Origin: Deinococcus aestuarii
GTDB lineage: Bacteria > Deinococcota > Deinococci > Deinococcales > Deinococcaceae
Length of the DNA stretch: 64,000 nt
Assembly: GCF_018863415.1 (NCBI RefSeq)
Contig: NZ_JAHKSN010000005.1
Location: 62,001-126,000 of the forward strand
Direction of reading: 5' to 3'
Shown piece after piece: positions 24,465 to 33,782 of this stretch. The notes beneath the pieces are model-generated. The model worked only from the letters and a program-made list of their open reading frames with translations. It did no database searches and was not told the DNA's origin. Within the stretch, counting starts at the first letter, position 1. Each line of letters opens with the position of its first letter. A program made the position numbers and the translations under genes.

Positions 24465-24979
24465 CCGGTCAGGATACCGTCGGCCGGTGGACGGGATCGA
24501 GGGGGGCCCGAACGAGGGATGAGCCCCCGGCCCTTCCGCCTCGGCCCGGGAACGGGCAGGCCTGTTCGCCCCTGGGCGCGGCGCGGTCGTCCGCCACCCG
24601 CGAACTCGTCGAGGTCATGCCCGGCCGTTACAGTCTCCCGGCGGAGAGGTCCTCCCACGTCTTCCCGGTCGCCTTTGCCGCCGCTTCCGTCGGGCCGAAC
24701 TTGGAGGAGGCGTCCTGGCCGGGGCAGCGGCGGGAGAGGATTTCCCTGCGGCTGAAGCCCAGGTCCCCGAGCAGGTCGGGGGCCAGCCCGGGCAGGGGGC
24801 TGTACCCGTCGAGGCGATCCGGACCACCGCGTCGGGGTCCACCCGCTCGGGCCTGCCCAGCTTCCCCACGCCGAACCCCTTGAGGGACGTGAACCGGCAG
24901 GGGTGACCCAGAGCCGTCACCTGGGGCTGGCGGTGCCGGGCGCCCGTGTGAGCCGTTTGCGTCCCAAGGTGGGCCCGCC
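24465..24979 (-). other. Intergenic interval with an unidentified coding relic
   Basis: The -10 of the kinase gene (TATCCT, 24471-24476, minus strand) lies at the left edge. Between about 24620 and 24890 the minus strand has readable stretches in two frames (GVGKLGRPERVDPDAVVRIAS, then LPGLAPDLLGDLGFSRREIL ending GKTWEDLSAGRL). They look like the end of a broken small protein gene. I do not recognise the family. Nothing else is visible. Confidence 0.4.
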
Positions 24980-25771
24980 TCAGGACATGATCAGGCCGCC
25001 GTCCACGTTGATGGTCTGGCCCGTGATGTACGCCGCGTCCCTGGACGCGAGGAACGCGACGAGCCCGGCGACCTCCTCCGGCGTGCCGACCCGCTGCATG
25101 GGAATCTTCTCGGTGGCCCAGGCCTGCATCAGTTGGCCCTGGCCCGAGCTTCCCAGCAGGCGGCCCCAGTGTTCGTCGTTGTACTGCCACATCTCGGTCG
25201 CGATGATGCCCGGGCAGATCGCGTTGACGGTGACGCCCCGGGTCGCCAGCTCCTTGGCGAGGCTCTGGGTGATGCCGACCACCCCCATCTTCGACGCGGC
25301 GTAGTGCGGCGTGTAGATGAAGCCGTCGCGCGCCTGCCCGGAAGCGGTGTTGATCAGGCGGCCGTATCCCTGCCCCAGCATGTGCCGCGCCGCCGCCTGG
25401 CAGCACAGGAACACGCCCTTGGTGTTCACGTCCATCACGAGGTCCCACTCCGACTCGGTGAGGTCCTCGACCCGGGCGATGGTGATGACCCCGGCGTTCT
25501 GGACGGAGATATCCACCCGGCCGAAGCGCTCGACCGTCCGCGCGTACAGCGCCTCCACCTCGTCCTTCTTCGTCACGTCGCAGACGACGGCGAGGGCCTG
25601 CGCGCCCAGGGTCTCCAGCTCGGCGGCGACCTCGTGCACGCGCTCCTCGTTGGAGCTGACGACCACGTTCGCGCCCTCCCGGGCGAAGCGCAGGGCGATC
25701 CCCCGGCCCAGCCCCCGGCTCGCCCCCGTGACGACGACGACCTGATCTTTGAAGCGGCTCAGCTCTTCCAT
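24980..25771 (-). CDS. Short-chain dehydrogenase/reductase (sugar or polyol type)
   Basis: A 263-residue classical SDR: cofactor motif TGASRGLG near residue 15, NAG at about 92, catalytic Ser in NTASGQ and Tyr-x-x-x-Lys in HYAASK, ending in a VDGG tail. The sequence resembles sorbitol/butanediol-type oxidoreductases; the substrate is not readable. It is the last gene of the eight-gene minus-strand operon starting at 33692, whose kinase and transketolase imply a polyol or ketose intermediate. GGAAGGAG precedes the ATG. Confidence 0.87.
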   Translation of the reverse strand: MEELSRFKDQVVVVTGASRGLGRGIALRFAREGANVVVSSNEERVHEVAAELETLGAQALAVVCDVTKKDEVEALYARTVERFGRVDISVQNAGVITIARVEDLTESEWDLVMDVNTKGVFLCCQAAARHMLGQGYGRLINTASGQARDGFIYTPHYAASKMGVVGITQSLAKELATRGVTVNAICPGIIATEMWQYNDEHWGRLLGSSGQGQLMQAWATEKIPMQRVGTPEEVAGLVAFLASRDAAYITGQTINVDGGLIMS

Positions 25772-25837
25772 AGGGCTCCTTCCGGGAGGCGCGGCGGCAC
25801 TCCCGTCAACGCGGTGCGGAGGTCTCCCGGTTCGCGC

Positions 25838-26602
25838 TCACCAGCAGGTGAAGCCGCCGTCCACCAGCAGGTCGATTCCGGTGCAAAACGAGGAGGCCCG
25901 CGTGGCGAGGAAGATCGCCGGGCCGACCATCTCGTCCACGGTCGCCATGCGGCCCAGCGGCGTTTCCGACTCGAAGACCCGGCGCTGCTCGGCCACCTCG
26001 GGGCGCAGGTTCATGGGCGTCAGGGTGTAGCCGGGGCTGATGGCGTTCACGCGCACGCCCCGGGTCGCCCACTCCATCGCCAGGCTGCGCGTGAGGTGGA
26101 TGACGCCCGCCTTGGAGGTGTTGTAGTGCGCTTGCAGGAGGCCCCGGTTCACGATGTCACCCGACATGGAGGCGATGTTGATGATGGTGCCCCGGCCCCG
26201 GGGCAGCATGACGCGCGCCTCCGCCTGGCAGGACAGGAACACCCCGGTCAGGTTGATGTCGAGCATCCGCTGCCACTGCGCGAGTTCCATCTCCTCGGCG
26301 GGAAAGGCGTTGGCGATCCCGGCGCTGTTCACGGCGACGCTGACCGGGCCCAGCTCCGCCTCGGTGCGCGCGATGGCGGCGGCGAGGTCCTCGGCCTGGG
26401 TCACACTTCCCGTCAGCGCGAGGGCGCGCCGTCCGAGGGCCCCAATCTGCCCCACGGTCTCGGCCAGGCCCTCGCTGCCCGGCAGGTCGAAGCACGCCAC
26501 GTCCGCCCCGGCCTCGGCGAGCCCCACCGCGAGGCGTTGCCCGATGCCGCTGCCCGCGCCGGTGACGAAGGCGGTCTGTCCAGTCAAAGAGAAGAGGTCC
26601 AT
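25838..26602 (-). CDS. Short-chain dehydrogenase/reductase (pentitol-type candidate)
   Basis: A 254-residue classical SDR with TGAGSGIG near residue 14, NSAG at about 92, catalytic Ser in NIASMSG and Tyr/Lys in HYNTSKAG. The segment VNRGLLQAHYNTSKAGVIHL is reminiscent of D-arabinitol/xylitol-type dehydrogenases. In the operon context it could oxidise a pentitol to the ketopentose phosphorylated by the FGGY kinase. It follows the ABC ATPase gene after a 144-nt gap. The substrate assignment is inference. Confidence 0.85.
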   Translation of the reverse strand: MDLFSLTGQTAFVTGAGSGIGQRLAVGLAEAGADVACFDLPGSEGLAETVGQIGALGRRALALTGSVTQAEDLAAAIARTEAELGPVSVAVNSAGIANAFPAEEMELAQWQRMLDINLTGVFLSCQAEARVMLPRGRGTIINIASMSGDIVNRGLLQAHYNTSKAGVIHLTRSLAMEWATRGVRVNAISPGYTLTPMNLRPEVAEQRRVFESETPLGRMATVDEMVGPAIFLATRASSFCTGIDLLVDGGFTCW

Positions 26603-26746
26603 GTCAGGGTCGTCCTTACGTGGGCAGCATCGGACCGGGGCCGACGTTGCCTGAGGGGAAGAAGGGTGGCGGCTTCGTTCAGTCCCGAACGGTGCGGCCG
26701 CGCGGGTTAAAGAGTTCTTCGGGCTCGGCGAGTTGTTCTCACCGGC

Positions 26747-28258
26747 TCACGCGGTCGCCAGCTCCATGACGGCCACGCCGCTCGCCTCGCTGCGGTCCAG
26801 GACGCCCATGTTGCGCCCGCGCGCGAGCACCATCACCCGGTGGGCGAGCCCCAGCACCTCCTCCAGGTCCGAACTCACCACGATGACGGCCATCCCCTCC
26901 CGCGCCAGATCGGCGATGACCTCGTAGATCGCGGCCCGCGCGCCCACGTCGATGCCCCGGGTGGGCTCGTCGAGGATGAAGAGCCTGGGGTCGCGGCTGA
27001 TCCATTTGGAGATCACCACTTTTTGCTGATTCCCGCCCGAGAGGCTTCCCGCCCGGTCGTCGATCCGGCCCTTGACCCCCAGCCGCTCGATGGCCCGCTG
27101 GGCGAAGGCCCGCGCGCGCGACGGCGAGACCCAGCCGCCCCGGGAGAGGCGGTCGAGGTTGGCGAAGGTCAGGTTGTCCGCGATGGTCCCGTCGAGGAGC
27201 ACCCCCTGGGCCTTGCGGTCCTCCGGCACGAGCACCACCCCCGCGCGGATGGCGTCCTCCGGCTCCCGCAGGCGCAGCGCCCGCCCGTTCAGACTGACCC
27301 GCCCGCCCTTCAGCGGGTCCGCCCCCGAGATGGCCCGCACGAGTTCGGTGCGCCCCGCCCCCACGATGCCCGCGATGCCGAAGATCTCCCCGGCACGGAC
27401 CTCGAAGCTCACGTCCTGAAAGGCCCCGGTCGCCGAGGTCAGCCCCTCGACGCGCAAGACCTCCTCGGGGCGCGGGGCGGGCAGGGCCGGGAAGAGGCGG
27501 TCCACGGAGCGGCCCACCATCTGCTCGACGAGCACACGCACCGGCACGGCGGCGGTGTCGTGCTGGGCGACCAGCCGACCGTCGCGCAGCACGGCCACCC
27601 GGTCGGCGATGCGGGCGATCTCCTCCAGGCGGTGGCTGATGTAGATAAAGGACACGCCCCCCGCCCTGAGCGCCTCGATCTGGGCAAAGAGGTGGTCCGT
27701 CTCCTCGCCCCCGAGCGCGGCGGTGGGCTCGTCGAGGATCAGCAGCCGCGCGTTCAGGGTCAGCGCCTTGGCGATCTCGACCTGCTGCTTGGCCGCCACC
27801 CGCAGACTTCCCACGAGGCGGCGGGCGGGGACGTTCAGGCCCAGACGTTGAAGCTGGACTTCGGCCCGCTCCTCCATCGTCTTGCGGTCGATGCACCCGC
27901 CCCGCATGGGGAGGTGCCCCAGGAACACGTTCTCGGCGATGCTGAGGTCGTTGAGCAGCTTGGTCTCCTGGTGGATCAGGGCGACCCCGTGGTGGATGGC
28001 GTCGCCGGGCGAAGTGGGCGCGTAGGGCTGGCCCTGCCACGTCATCTCGCCGAAGTCGGGCCTCACCAGCCCCGCGATGATCGAGGACAGGGTGGACTTG
28101 CCCGCGCCGTTCTCGCCCAGCAGCGCGACCACCTCGCCGGGGCGCACGTCGAGGTCGATGTGGTCGAGCACCACGTTCTGCCCGTAGCGCTTGCCCACGC
28201 CCCGCACGCTGAGGCCACCCGGGAGGGCCGGGGAGGAAGGGTCGAGGGGGATGGTCAT
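26747..28258 (-). CDS. Sugar ABC transporter ATP-binding protein (RbsA/CUT2 type)
   Basis: A 503-residue protein with two fused nucleotide-binding domains, as usual for ribose/xylose/galactose-type systems. The first has Walker A GENGAGKST (about residue 50) and Walker B LLILDEPTAAL. The second has a degenerate Walker A GIVGAGRTEL, signature SGGNQQK and Walker B LFILDEPTRG. A GGAGGT site precedes the ATG. It works with the permease at 29355-30344 and the binding protein at 28328-29272. Confidence 0.93.
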   Translation of the reverse strand: MTIPLDPSSPALPGGLSVRGVGKRYGQNVVLDHIDLDVRPGEVVALLGENGAGKSTLSSIIAGLVRPDFGEMTWQGQPYAPTSPGDAIHHGVALIHQETKLLNDLSIAENVFLGHLPMRGGCIDRKTMEERAEVQLQRLGLNVPARRLVGSLRVAAKQQVEIAKALTLNARLLILDEPTAALGGEETDHLFAQIEALRAGGVSFIYISHRLEEIARIADRVAVLRDGRLVAQHDTAAVPVRVLVEQMVGRSVDRLFPALPAPRPEEVLRVEGLTSATGAFQDVSFEVRAGEIFGIAGIVGAGRTELVRAISGADPLKGGRVSLNGRALRLREPEDAIRAGVVLVPEDRKAQGVLLDGTIADNLTFANLDRLSRGGWVSPSRARAFAQRAIERLGVKGRIDDRAGSLSGGNQQKVVISKWISRDPRLFILDEPTRGIDVGARAAIYEVIADLAREGMAVIVVSSDLEEVLGLAHRVMVLARGRNMGVLDRSEASGVAVMELATA

Positions 28259-28327
28259 GCAGGCACCTCCGTTCGGGGTCGGGGGGACGGGGCCCGGGAC
28301 AGGGGCAGGCTCCGTCCCCGGCCGGGC

Positions 28328-29272
28328 TCAGGGGTGGTTTTTCAGGAACGGCGCGACGTTGGCCCTCGTCGTCAGGGTGGCCGCTTGCAGTTGGACCTTG
28401 GGCACGGCCTTCTTGTTGATCAGGTCGAGCGCCGACCTCACCGCGAGCTGGCCCATGTACTGGGTGCGCTGGGTCATCGTGGCGGCCAGCGTCCCCGACT
28501 GCACGGCTTGCAGGCCCGCCGTGTCCCCGTCGAAGCCGACGACCATGATCTTGCCGCCCTGGCCCCCGACCTTGGTGGCCTGCGCGGCGCCCAGCGCGAG
28601 GGCGTCCGCCCGCCCGAAGAAGACGGTGATGTCGGGGTTCTTCTGGAGCATGTCCTGCGCGATGTTGAAGCCCTCGTCCTGCGCCCAGGCGGTGCTGGCC
28701 TGCCTGGCGACGACCTTGAGGCCCGCGCACTTGGCGAGCGCCTGGGTAAAGCCCTTGTCGCGGTCCTGCTCGGGGGTGGTGCCGAGCTGGCCCTGGATGA
28801 TCGCCACGTTGCCCTTGCCGCCCGTCTGCTTGCACACGTAGTCGCCCAGCGTCCGGGCGGCGGCCACGCTGTCGGTGGCGATAAAGGTGTCCCCGGGGGC
28901 CCCGGCGGCGTTGCGGTCGACGTTCACCACGGGAATCCCGGCGGCGCGGGCGGCCCGCACCGGCACGGCGGCGGCGGTGGCACCCGCCGGGATGTAGATG
29001 ATGGCGTCCACGCCCCGGGCGATCAGGTCCTGAATCTGGCTGACCTGGGTGGCCGAGTCGCCCTTGGCGTCCACCGTGATCACGGTGATGCCCTGCGCCC
29101 CGGCGGTGCGCTCGACCGACTGCTTGATCTGGTTGAAGAAGTTGGCCTGGAGGTTGGCGACCGCCAGCCCGATGGTCACCTTCTTGCCGGGGGTCTGGGC
29201 CTGCGCCGGGGACGCGGCGAGCAGCAGGGTGAGGGCGGAGACGGCGAGGGTGATCATGCGGGGACGGGTCAT
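28328..29272 (-). CDS. Sugar ABC transporter substrate-binding protein (RbsB type)
   Basis: A 314-residue secreted binding protein. Residues 1-26 form a signal peptide ending SPAQAQ, then a ribose-binding-type fold begins (KVTIGLAVANLQANFF), with DAIIYIPAGA, VVNVDRNAAG and VVGFDGD segments typical of the family. The ATG at 29272 has AAGGAG upstream; the extension to 29365 lacks one. The ligand is unknown; operon context suggests a polyol or pentose. Confidence 0.9.
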   Translation of the reverse strand: MTRPRMITLAVSALTLLLAASPAQAQTPGKKVTIGLAVANLQANFFNQIKQSVERTAGAQGITVITVDAKGDSATQVSQIQDLIARGVDAIIYIPAGATAAAVPVRAARAAGIPVVNVDRNAAGAPGDTFIATDSVAAARTLGDYVCKQTGGKGNVAIIQGQLGTTPEQDRDKGFTQALAKCAGLKVVARQASTAWAQDEGFNIAQDMLQKNPDITVFFGRADALALGAAQATKVGGQGGKIMVVGFDGDTAGLQAVQSGTLAATMTQRTQYMGQLAVRSALDLINKKAVPKVQLQAATLTTRANVAPFLKNHP

Positions 29273-29354
29273 CTGGAACTCCTTGGGGAAAGGGGATGGG
29301 AGGCCGGGGGCGGACAGGAACGGGAGGTCAGGGGAGAGGGGGTGGAGCGGGGCT

Positions 29355-30344
29355 TTACCGTTCACGGCGCCGCAGCGAGTCGATGGACACCGCGACGGCG
29401 ATCACGACGCCGATCACGATCTGCTGGACGAAGGGCGAGACGCCGATCAGGTTCAGGCCGTTGCGCAGGATGCCGATGATGAAGACGCCGATGATCGTCC
29501 CGCCGATGCTGCCCACCCCGCCCGCCAGGCTGGCCCCGCCGATCACGACCGCCGCGATGGCGTCGAGCTCGTAGCCGGTGCCCGCGCTGGGCTGCGAGGA
29601 GTCGAGCCGGGCGGCCAGCACGACCCCGGCCAGACCGGCCAGAACGCCGGAGGCGACGTAGACCCAGGTGGACACCCGCCGCACGGCGATGCCCGCCAGC
29701 CGCGCGACCTCGGGGCTCCCGCCGATGGCGTACAGGCTGCGCCCGGCCGCCCGGTAGCGCAAGAAGGCGGCGGCGGCGAGCGAGAGCACGATCAGGAGGG
29801 CCACCGTGGCCGAGAGGAAGCCGAAGTGCCGCACGATGGCGAGGTTGGTAAACCACTCGGGGTAGCCCACGATCTGCTCGCCGTTGGTGATGATGTTCGC
29901 CAGGCCGCGCGCCACCGACAGCATCGCCAGGGTGGCGATGAAGGCGGGGAGCCTGAGCCGCGTGACGAGCAGGCCCGAGACCAGTCCGCACAGCCCGCCC
30001 ACCCCCAGCGCGCCGAGAATCGCCACCGGGAACGGCCAGCCCTGGTTGTTCGCCAGCCAGCCCATCACCATCATCGAGAGGGCCAGCACCGCGCCGACCG
30101 ACAGGTCGATGCCCCCGATGATGATCACGAACGTCATCCCGATGGCGAGGATGCCCAGCACCGTCATCTGGTCGAGGACGTTGAGCAGGTTGCGCACCGA
30201 CAAGAAGGCGTCGGTCGAGAGCGACATCACGGTGAACAGCAGGATCAGGCCGATCAGGGGGCCGCTGGTCCCGAGCAGGCCCCGCCACCAGGGCGACGGG
30301 CGGGTCGAGGCGGCGGACGGATCGAGTTTGACCGTGGGTTGCAT
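29355..30344 (-). CDS. Sugar ABC transporter permease (RbsC type)
   Basis: A 329-residue membrane protein with eight to ten hydrophobic segments. It carries the RbsC hallmark GGIDLSVGAVLAL (about 77-89) and GGASLAGGVGSIGGT (about 273-287). The gene begins 1 nt after the kinase stop, so expression is tightly linked. It partners the double-domain ATPase and RbsB-type binding protein downstream. Confidence 0.92.
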   Translation of the reverse strand: MQPTVKLDPSAASTRPSPWWRGLLGTSGPLIGLILLFTVMSLSTDAFLSVRNLLNVLDQMTVLGILAIGMTFVIIIGGIDLSVGAVLALSMMVMGWLANNQGWPFPVAILGALGVGGLCGLVSGLLVTRLRLPAFIATLAMLSVARGLANIITNGEQIVGYPEWFTNLAIVRHFGFLSATVALLIVLSLAAAAFLRYRAAGRSLYAIGGSPEVARLAGIAVRRVSTWVYVASGVLAGLAGVVLAARLDSSQPSAGTGYELDAIAAVVIGGASLAGGVGSIGGTIIGVFIIGILRNGLNLIGVSPFVQQIVIGVVIAVAVSIDSLRRRER

Positions 30345-30345
30345 G

Positions 30346-31872
30346 TCAGAGCCCCTTTACACTCGGTGAGAGGGCGGGGAGGGCGGACGGGGAGGACCGC
30401 AGCCGCGCCCGGTCCACCGCCGCGAGCCAGCGGTCCCGCAGCCTCCGGCGGGCGGCGGCGTCCAGCCCGGGGCGGAAGGTCTGCCGTTCGCGGGGCAGGG
30501 CCCGCAGCGCCCCCCAGTCCCACAGCCCGGCGCCCAGCCCCGCCAGGTGGGCGACCCCCAGCGCCGAGAGTTCCGCGTGCTGGGACCGCAAGACTGCCGT
30601 GCCCATCAAGTCCGCCTGGCGCTGCATCAGGTGCCCGTTGGCCGTGGGGCCGCCGTCGGTGTAGAGCGCCCCGAGTTGCCCCGCGCTGCGGTTGACCGCC
30701 TCCACCACGTCGGCCACCTGCTGCGCGATGGAGTCCACGGCGGCGTAGGCCAGGTCGGCGCGGGTGGTGCCCAGCGAGAGGTTGCTGATCAATCCGACCG
30801 CCTCCTCGTCCCACCAGGGCGCCCCCAACCCGCCGAAACCGGGCACCAGCGTCACCGGGCTGTCCTCCACCGTGGCGGCGAGGTCGGCCAGTTCGCCCGG
30901 CGTCAGGTTCAGCAGCTCGGCGACCCACCTCAGGGCGGCCCCGGCGGAGCGGATGTTCCCCTCGGCGGCCAGTTGGCGGCGCCCGTCCAGACTCCACGCC
31001 ACCGTGAGGCACAGGCCGGGGTCGAGCCCCTCGGCGCCCTCCAGCAGCCCCATCACCGAGGAGCCGGTGCCGTAAGTCGCCTTGACCGCCCCGGGGGTAA
31101 AAGCGCCGTGCGCGAAGAGGGCGGAGTGCGAGTCACCCATGACGGCGTGGATGGGTGTACCGTCCGGCAGCGGGGCCAGCCCCCGCAGGGCAGGGAAGGG
31201 ACCGTTCGAGGACCGCACCTCGGGCAGGGCCGCCCGGGGCACCCGGAAGAGGCGCAGCAATTCCTCGTCCCACTCGCCCGTCCGCACGTTCAGGAGCTGG
31301 GTGCGCGAGGCGTTGCCGTGTTCGGTGAGGTGCTCGCCGGTGAGCTTGAAGAGCAGCCAGGAGTCCACCGTGCCCAGGCACAGCTCTCCCCGCGCGCTGC
31401 GCTCCCGCCCCGGATCATAGGTGTCGAGCAGCCACGCCGCCTTGCTCGCCGAGAACATCGGGTCGAGAGGTAAACCGCTGCGTTCGCGCACCAGGGCGGC
31501 CACGGCGGGCTGGCGCAGGTCGTCTCCCAGCGACGTGCGCTGGTCCTGCCAACTGATCAGCGGCGAGACCGCCTCCCCGCTGGCCCGGTCCCACAGCAGG
31601 TACGACTCCCGCTGGGTGCTCAGGCCCACGGCCAGCACCCGGGCCGGGTCCTCGTGGGACAGGCAGACCCGGACGGCCTGCCGAACGCTCTGCCACACCT
31701 CCTCCGGGTCCTGGTTGACCCAGCCGGGGCGGGGATGCCCCTCGGACAGGGGGGCGCCGCCCCGCGCCACGATCTCCCCGCCCGCGTCCACGAGCAGGCA
31801 CTTGCTGCCGCTGGTGCCCTGGTCAATCGCCAGGACGCAGGACCCGGCGGGGGATACTCGGTCGCCGGACAT
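30346..31872 (-). CDS. FGGY-family carbohydrate kinase
   Basis: A 508-residue kinase of the xylulokinase/glycerol kinase family. It has an N-terminal phosphate loop AIDQGTSGSK (15-24), STQRESYLLWD, catalytic-region GDSHSALF, ATYGTGSSVM, GLGAPWWD and a C-terminal TDGGPTANGHLMQ nucleotide-binding motif. Likely substrates are a ketopentose or polyol. D-xylulose is attractive because the operon also encodes transketolase and two SDRs, but the family is too broad to decide. It starts 3 nt after the transketolase C-subunit stop. Confidence 0.88.
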   Translation of the reverse strand: MSGDRVSPAGSCVLAIDQGTSGSKCLLVDAGGEIVARGGAPLSEGHPRPGWVNQDPEEVWQSVRQAVRVCLSHEDPARVLAVGLSTQRESYLLWDRASGEAVSPLISWQDQRTSLGDDLRQPAVAALVRERSGLPLDPMFSASKAAWLLDTYDPGRERSARGELCLGTVDSWLLFKLTGEHLTEHGNASRTQLLNVRTGEWDEELLRLFRVPRAALPEVRSSNGPFPALRGLAPLPDGTPIHAVMGDSHSALFAHGAFTPGAVKATYGTGSSVMGLLEGAEGLDPGLCLTVAWSLDGRRQLAAEGNIRSAGAALRWVAELLNLTPGELADLAATVEDSPVTLVPGFGGLGAPWWDEEAVGLISNLSLGTTRADLAYAAVDSIAQQVADVVEAVNRSAGQLGALYTDGGPTANGHLMQRQADLMGTAVLRSQHAELSALGVAHLAGLGAGLWDWGALRALPRERQTFRPGLDAAARRRLRDRWLAAVDRARLRSSPSALPALSPSVKGL

Positions 31873-31875
31873 CCG

Positions 31876-32823
31876 CTAGCGCAGCAGCTCCAGGGCGGCG
31901 TCGGCGATGCCCCGGGCAGTCAGGTGGAAGTGTTCGAGGAGGTAGGCCGCCGAGCCCGTGGGCGCGAATTCCGTCACGCCCAGCGTCCGCATCGGGGTGG
32001 GGTGGTTGACCGCCAGCACGTGCGCGACCATCGAGCCCAGGCCCCCGCGGGTGGTGGCCTCCTCGGCGGTCACGACCCGCCCGGTCTCGCGGGCGGCGGC
32101 GAGCACGGCGGCCTCGTCGAGCGGCTTGACCGTCGCCATGTTCAGCACCCGGGCTTCAAACCCCTGCGCCGCGAGCAGGTCGGCGGCCTCCAACGCGCGG
32201 GAGACGGTCGTGCCCGTACCGATCAGGGTCACGTCTCCCCCCTCCCGCAGGGTGACCGCCCGGCCCAGCTCGAAGGTCACGTCCGGTGGTGTGACGGCGG
32301 GGACCTTGAAGCGTCCGACGCGCAGGTACACCGGCTTGTCCGTGCTCGCCGCCCAGGCCACCGCCTCGCGGGTCTGCTGCGGGTCGGCGGGCACCACGAT
32401 GGTCATGTTGTCGAGGGCGCCTATCCACGCGAAGTCCTCGATGGAGTGGTGGGTGGGCCCCAGTTCGCCATACGCCATCCCGGGGCTCATGGCGCACAGC
32501 ACGACGTGGAAGTTGCTGTAGGCCACGTCGGCCTTGATCTGCTCCAGCGCCCGCCCGGTCAGGAAGGGCCCGGCGGCGCACACGAAGGGGATGAAGCCCC
32601 CGTTGGCGAGCCCCGCGCCCACACCCACCATGTCCTGCTCGGCGATGCCGACGTTGATCAGCCGGTCCGGAAACTCCTTTTGGAAGGCGCCGAGGTTGCT
32701 CGACCCCACCGAGTCGTTGCACACCGCCACGATGCGCGGGTCCTGGCGGGCGAGGCGGATCAGCTCCTCGGCGAAGGCCTGGCGGTTGTCGAAGGTGGGG
32801 GCACTCTCCTGCACGGCGGTCAC
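31876..32823 (-). CDS. Transketolase C-terminal subunit (split type)
   Basis: A 315-residue protein with the pyrimidine-binding domain (NVGIAEQDMVGVGAGLA near residue 80, containing the catalytic Glu that activates thiamine diphosphate) and the C-terminal transketolase domain. The GTG at 32823 overlaps the N-subunit stop (GTGA), so the two halves are translationally coupled. Split transketolases of this kind often accompany dedicated pentose or polyol catabolism. Confidence 0.9.
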   Translation of the reverse strand: MTAVQESAPTFDNRQAFAEELIRLARQDPRIVAVCNDSVGSSNLGAFQKEFPDRLINVGIAEQDMVGVGAGLANGGFIPFVCAAGPFLTGRALEQIKADVAYSNFHVVLCAMSPGMAYGELGPTHHSIEDFAWIGALDNMTIVVPADPQQTREAVAWAASTDKPVYLRVGRFKVPAVTPPDVTFELGRAVTLREGGDVTLIGTGTTVSRALEAADLLAAQGFEARVLNMATVKPLDEAAVLAAARETGRVVTAEEATTRGGLGSMVAHVLAVNHPTPMRTLGVTEFAPTGSAAYLLEHFHLTARGIADAALELLR

Positions 32824-33692
32824 GCTTCCAGCTCCTTTCTCGCCTGCTCGACCTGTTCCCTGGAGGGCACCTTGTGGTGCCACTCCACCCGGTCCTCGAT
32901 AAACGACACGCCCTTGCCCTTGACGGTGTGGGCGATGACGCAGCGGGGCCGCTCGCCGGGCGCGAGGCTGAAGACCTCGTACAGCGCCGCGTGATCGTGG
33001 CCGTCCACCTCGTGGACCTCCCAGCCGAAGGCGCGCCACTTGTCGGCCAGCGGTTCGAGGGAGTTGGTGTCCTCGGTGCGGGCACCCTGCTGGAGGCGGT
33101 TGCGGTCCACGACGGCGGTGAGGGTCCCCAGGCGGCGGTGGGCGGCGGTCATGATGGCCTCCCAGTTGCTGCCCTCCTGGAGCTCGCCGTCGCCCAGCAC
33201 GACGTAGGTGCGCCAGGGTTGCGGGCTCAGTTCGCTGGCGATGGCGCAGCCCACCGCTACGGGCAGGCCGTGGCCGAGTGGGCCGGTATTCGTCTCGATC
33301 CCCAGCACCTTGTTGCGGTTGGGGTGCCCGTTGAGCATCGAGAGCGGGTCCATGAACGTTCCCAACGCCGAGACCGGGAAAAAGCCGCTGTGGGCCAGCG
33401 CGGCGTAGAGGGCGGCGGCGGCGTGCCCCTTGCTGAGGATGAAGCGGTCGCGCTCGGGCCAGTCGTGCTCCTGGGGCCGCACGTGCAGCACCGAGGAAAA
33501 GAGCGTGGCGAGGATGTCGGTGACCGAGAAGTCACCGCCGATGTGCCCGAGCCCGGCATGCTCGATCATCTCCAGCACGGAGAGACGGACGGACCGGCTC
33601 AGGGCCCTGGCCTGCTCCTCGCGCTCGGCGGCGTCGAGGCTCGCCAGCCTGGCGGGACGGACCGGCATGCGGATGGACGGGATCGTCGTCAT
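32820..33692 (-). CDS. Transketolase N-terminal subunit (split type)
   Basis: A 290-residue thiamine-diphosphate-binding half. ThDP/metal motif GDGELQEGSNWEA is near residue 170, with KGHAAAALYAAL and GPLGHGLPVAVG upstream. The ATG at 33692 is preceded by AGGAGGAAGC; a longer in-frame version to 33782 would run through the promoter and operator and is rejected. It is the first gene of the operon transcribed leftward to 24980. Confidence 0.9.
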   Translation of the reverse strand: MTTIPSIRMPVRPARLASLDAAEREEQARALSRSVRLSVLEMIEHAGLGHIGGDFSVTDILATLFSSVLHVRPQEHDWPERDRFILSKGHAAAALYAALAHSGFFPVSALGTFMDPLSMLNGHPNRNKVLGIETNTGPLGHGLPVAVGCAIASELSPQPWRTYVVLGDGELQEGSNWEAIMTAAHRRLGTLTAVVDRNRLQQGARTEDTNSLEPLADKWRAFGWEVHEVDGHDHAALYEVFSLAPGERPRCVIAHTVKGKGVSFIEDRVEWHHKVPSREQVEQARKELEA

Positions 33693-33724
33693 GCTTCCTC
33701 CTGGGATTGAAGCCCCAAACTCTG

Positions 33725-33752
33725 AATATCTATTCGGCTCTGAATTGATATT
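33725..33752 (-). promoter_or_regulatory. 28-bp inverted-repeat operator of the transketolase/polyol operon
   Basis: Arms AATATCTATTC (33725-33735) and GAATTGATATT (33742-33752) are inverted repeats with 10 of 11 matching positions, separated by GGCTCT. The site sits just downstream of the -10 element and 33 nt before the ATG, an ideal position for repression. Its AT-rich content stands out from the local GC-rich background. No regulator gene is adjacent, so the repressor is unknown. Confidence 0.75.
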
Positions 33753-33753
33753 T

Positions 33754-33782
33754 AGTATGGAGGCGACCCCGGGGGTTGTCAA
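33754..33782 (-). promoter_or_regulatory. Sigma-70-type promoter of the transketolase/polyol operon
   Basis: On the minus strand -35 TTGACA (33777-33782) and -10 CATACT (33754-33759) are spaced by 17 nt. It is directly followed by the inverted-repeat operator, so one promoter probably serves all eight genes. Confidence 0.7.

Noticed and set aside
26840..29479. An 879-codon plus-strand open frame
   Set aside because: It lies opposite the ABC ATPase and binding-protein genes, which have full family motifs. The frame has shadow-like composition.
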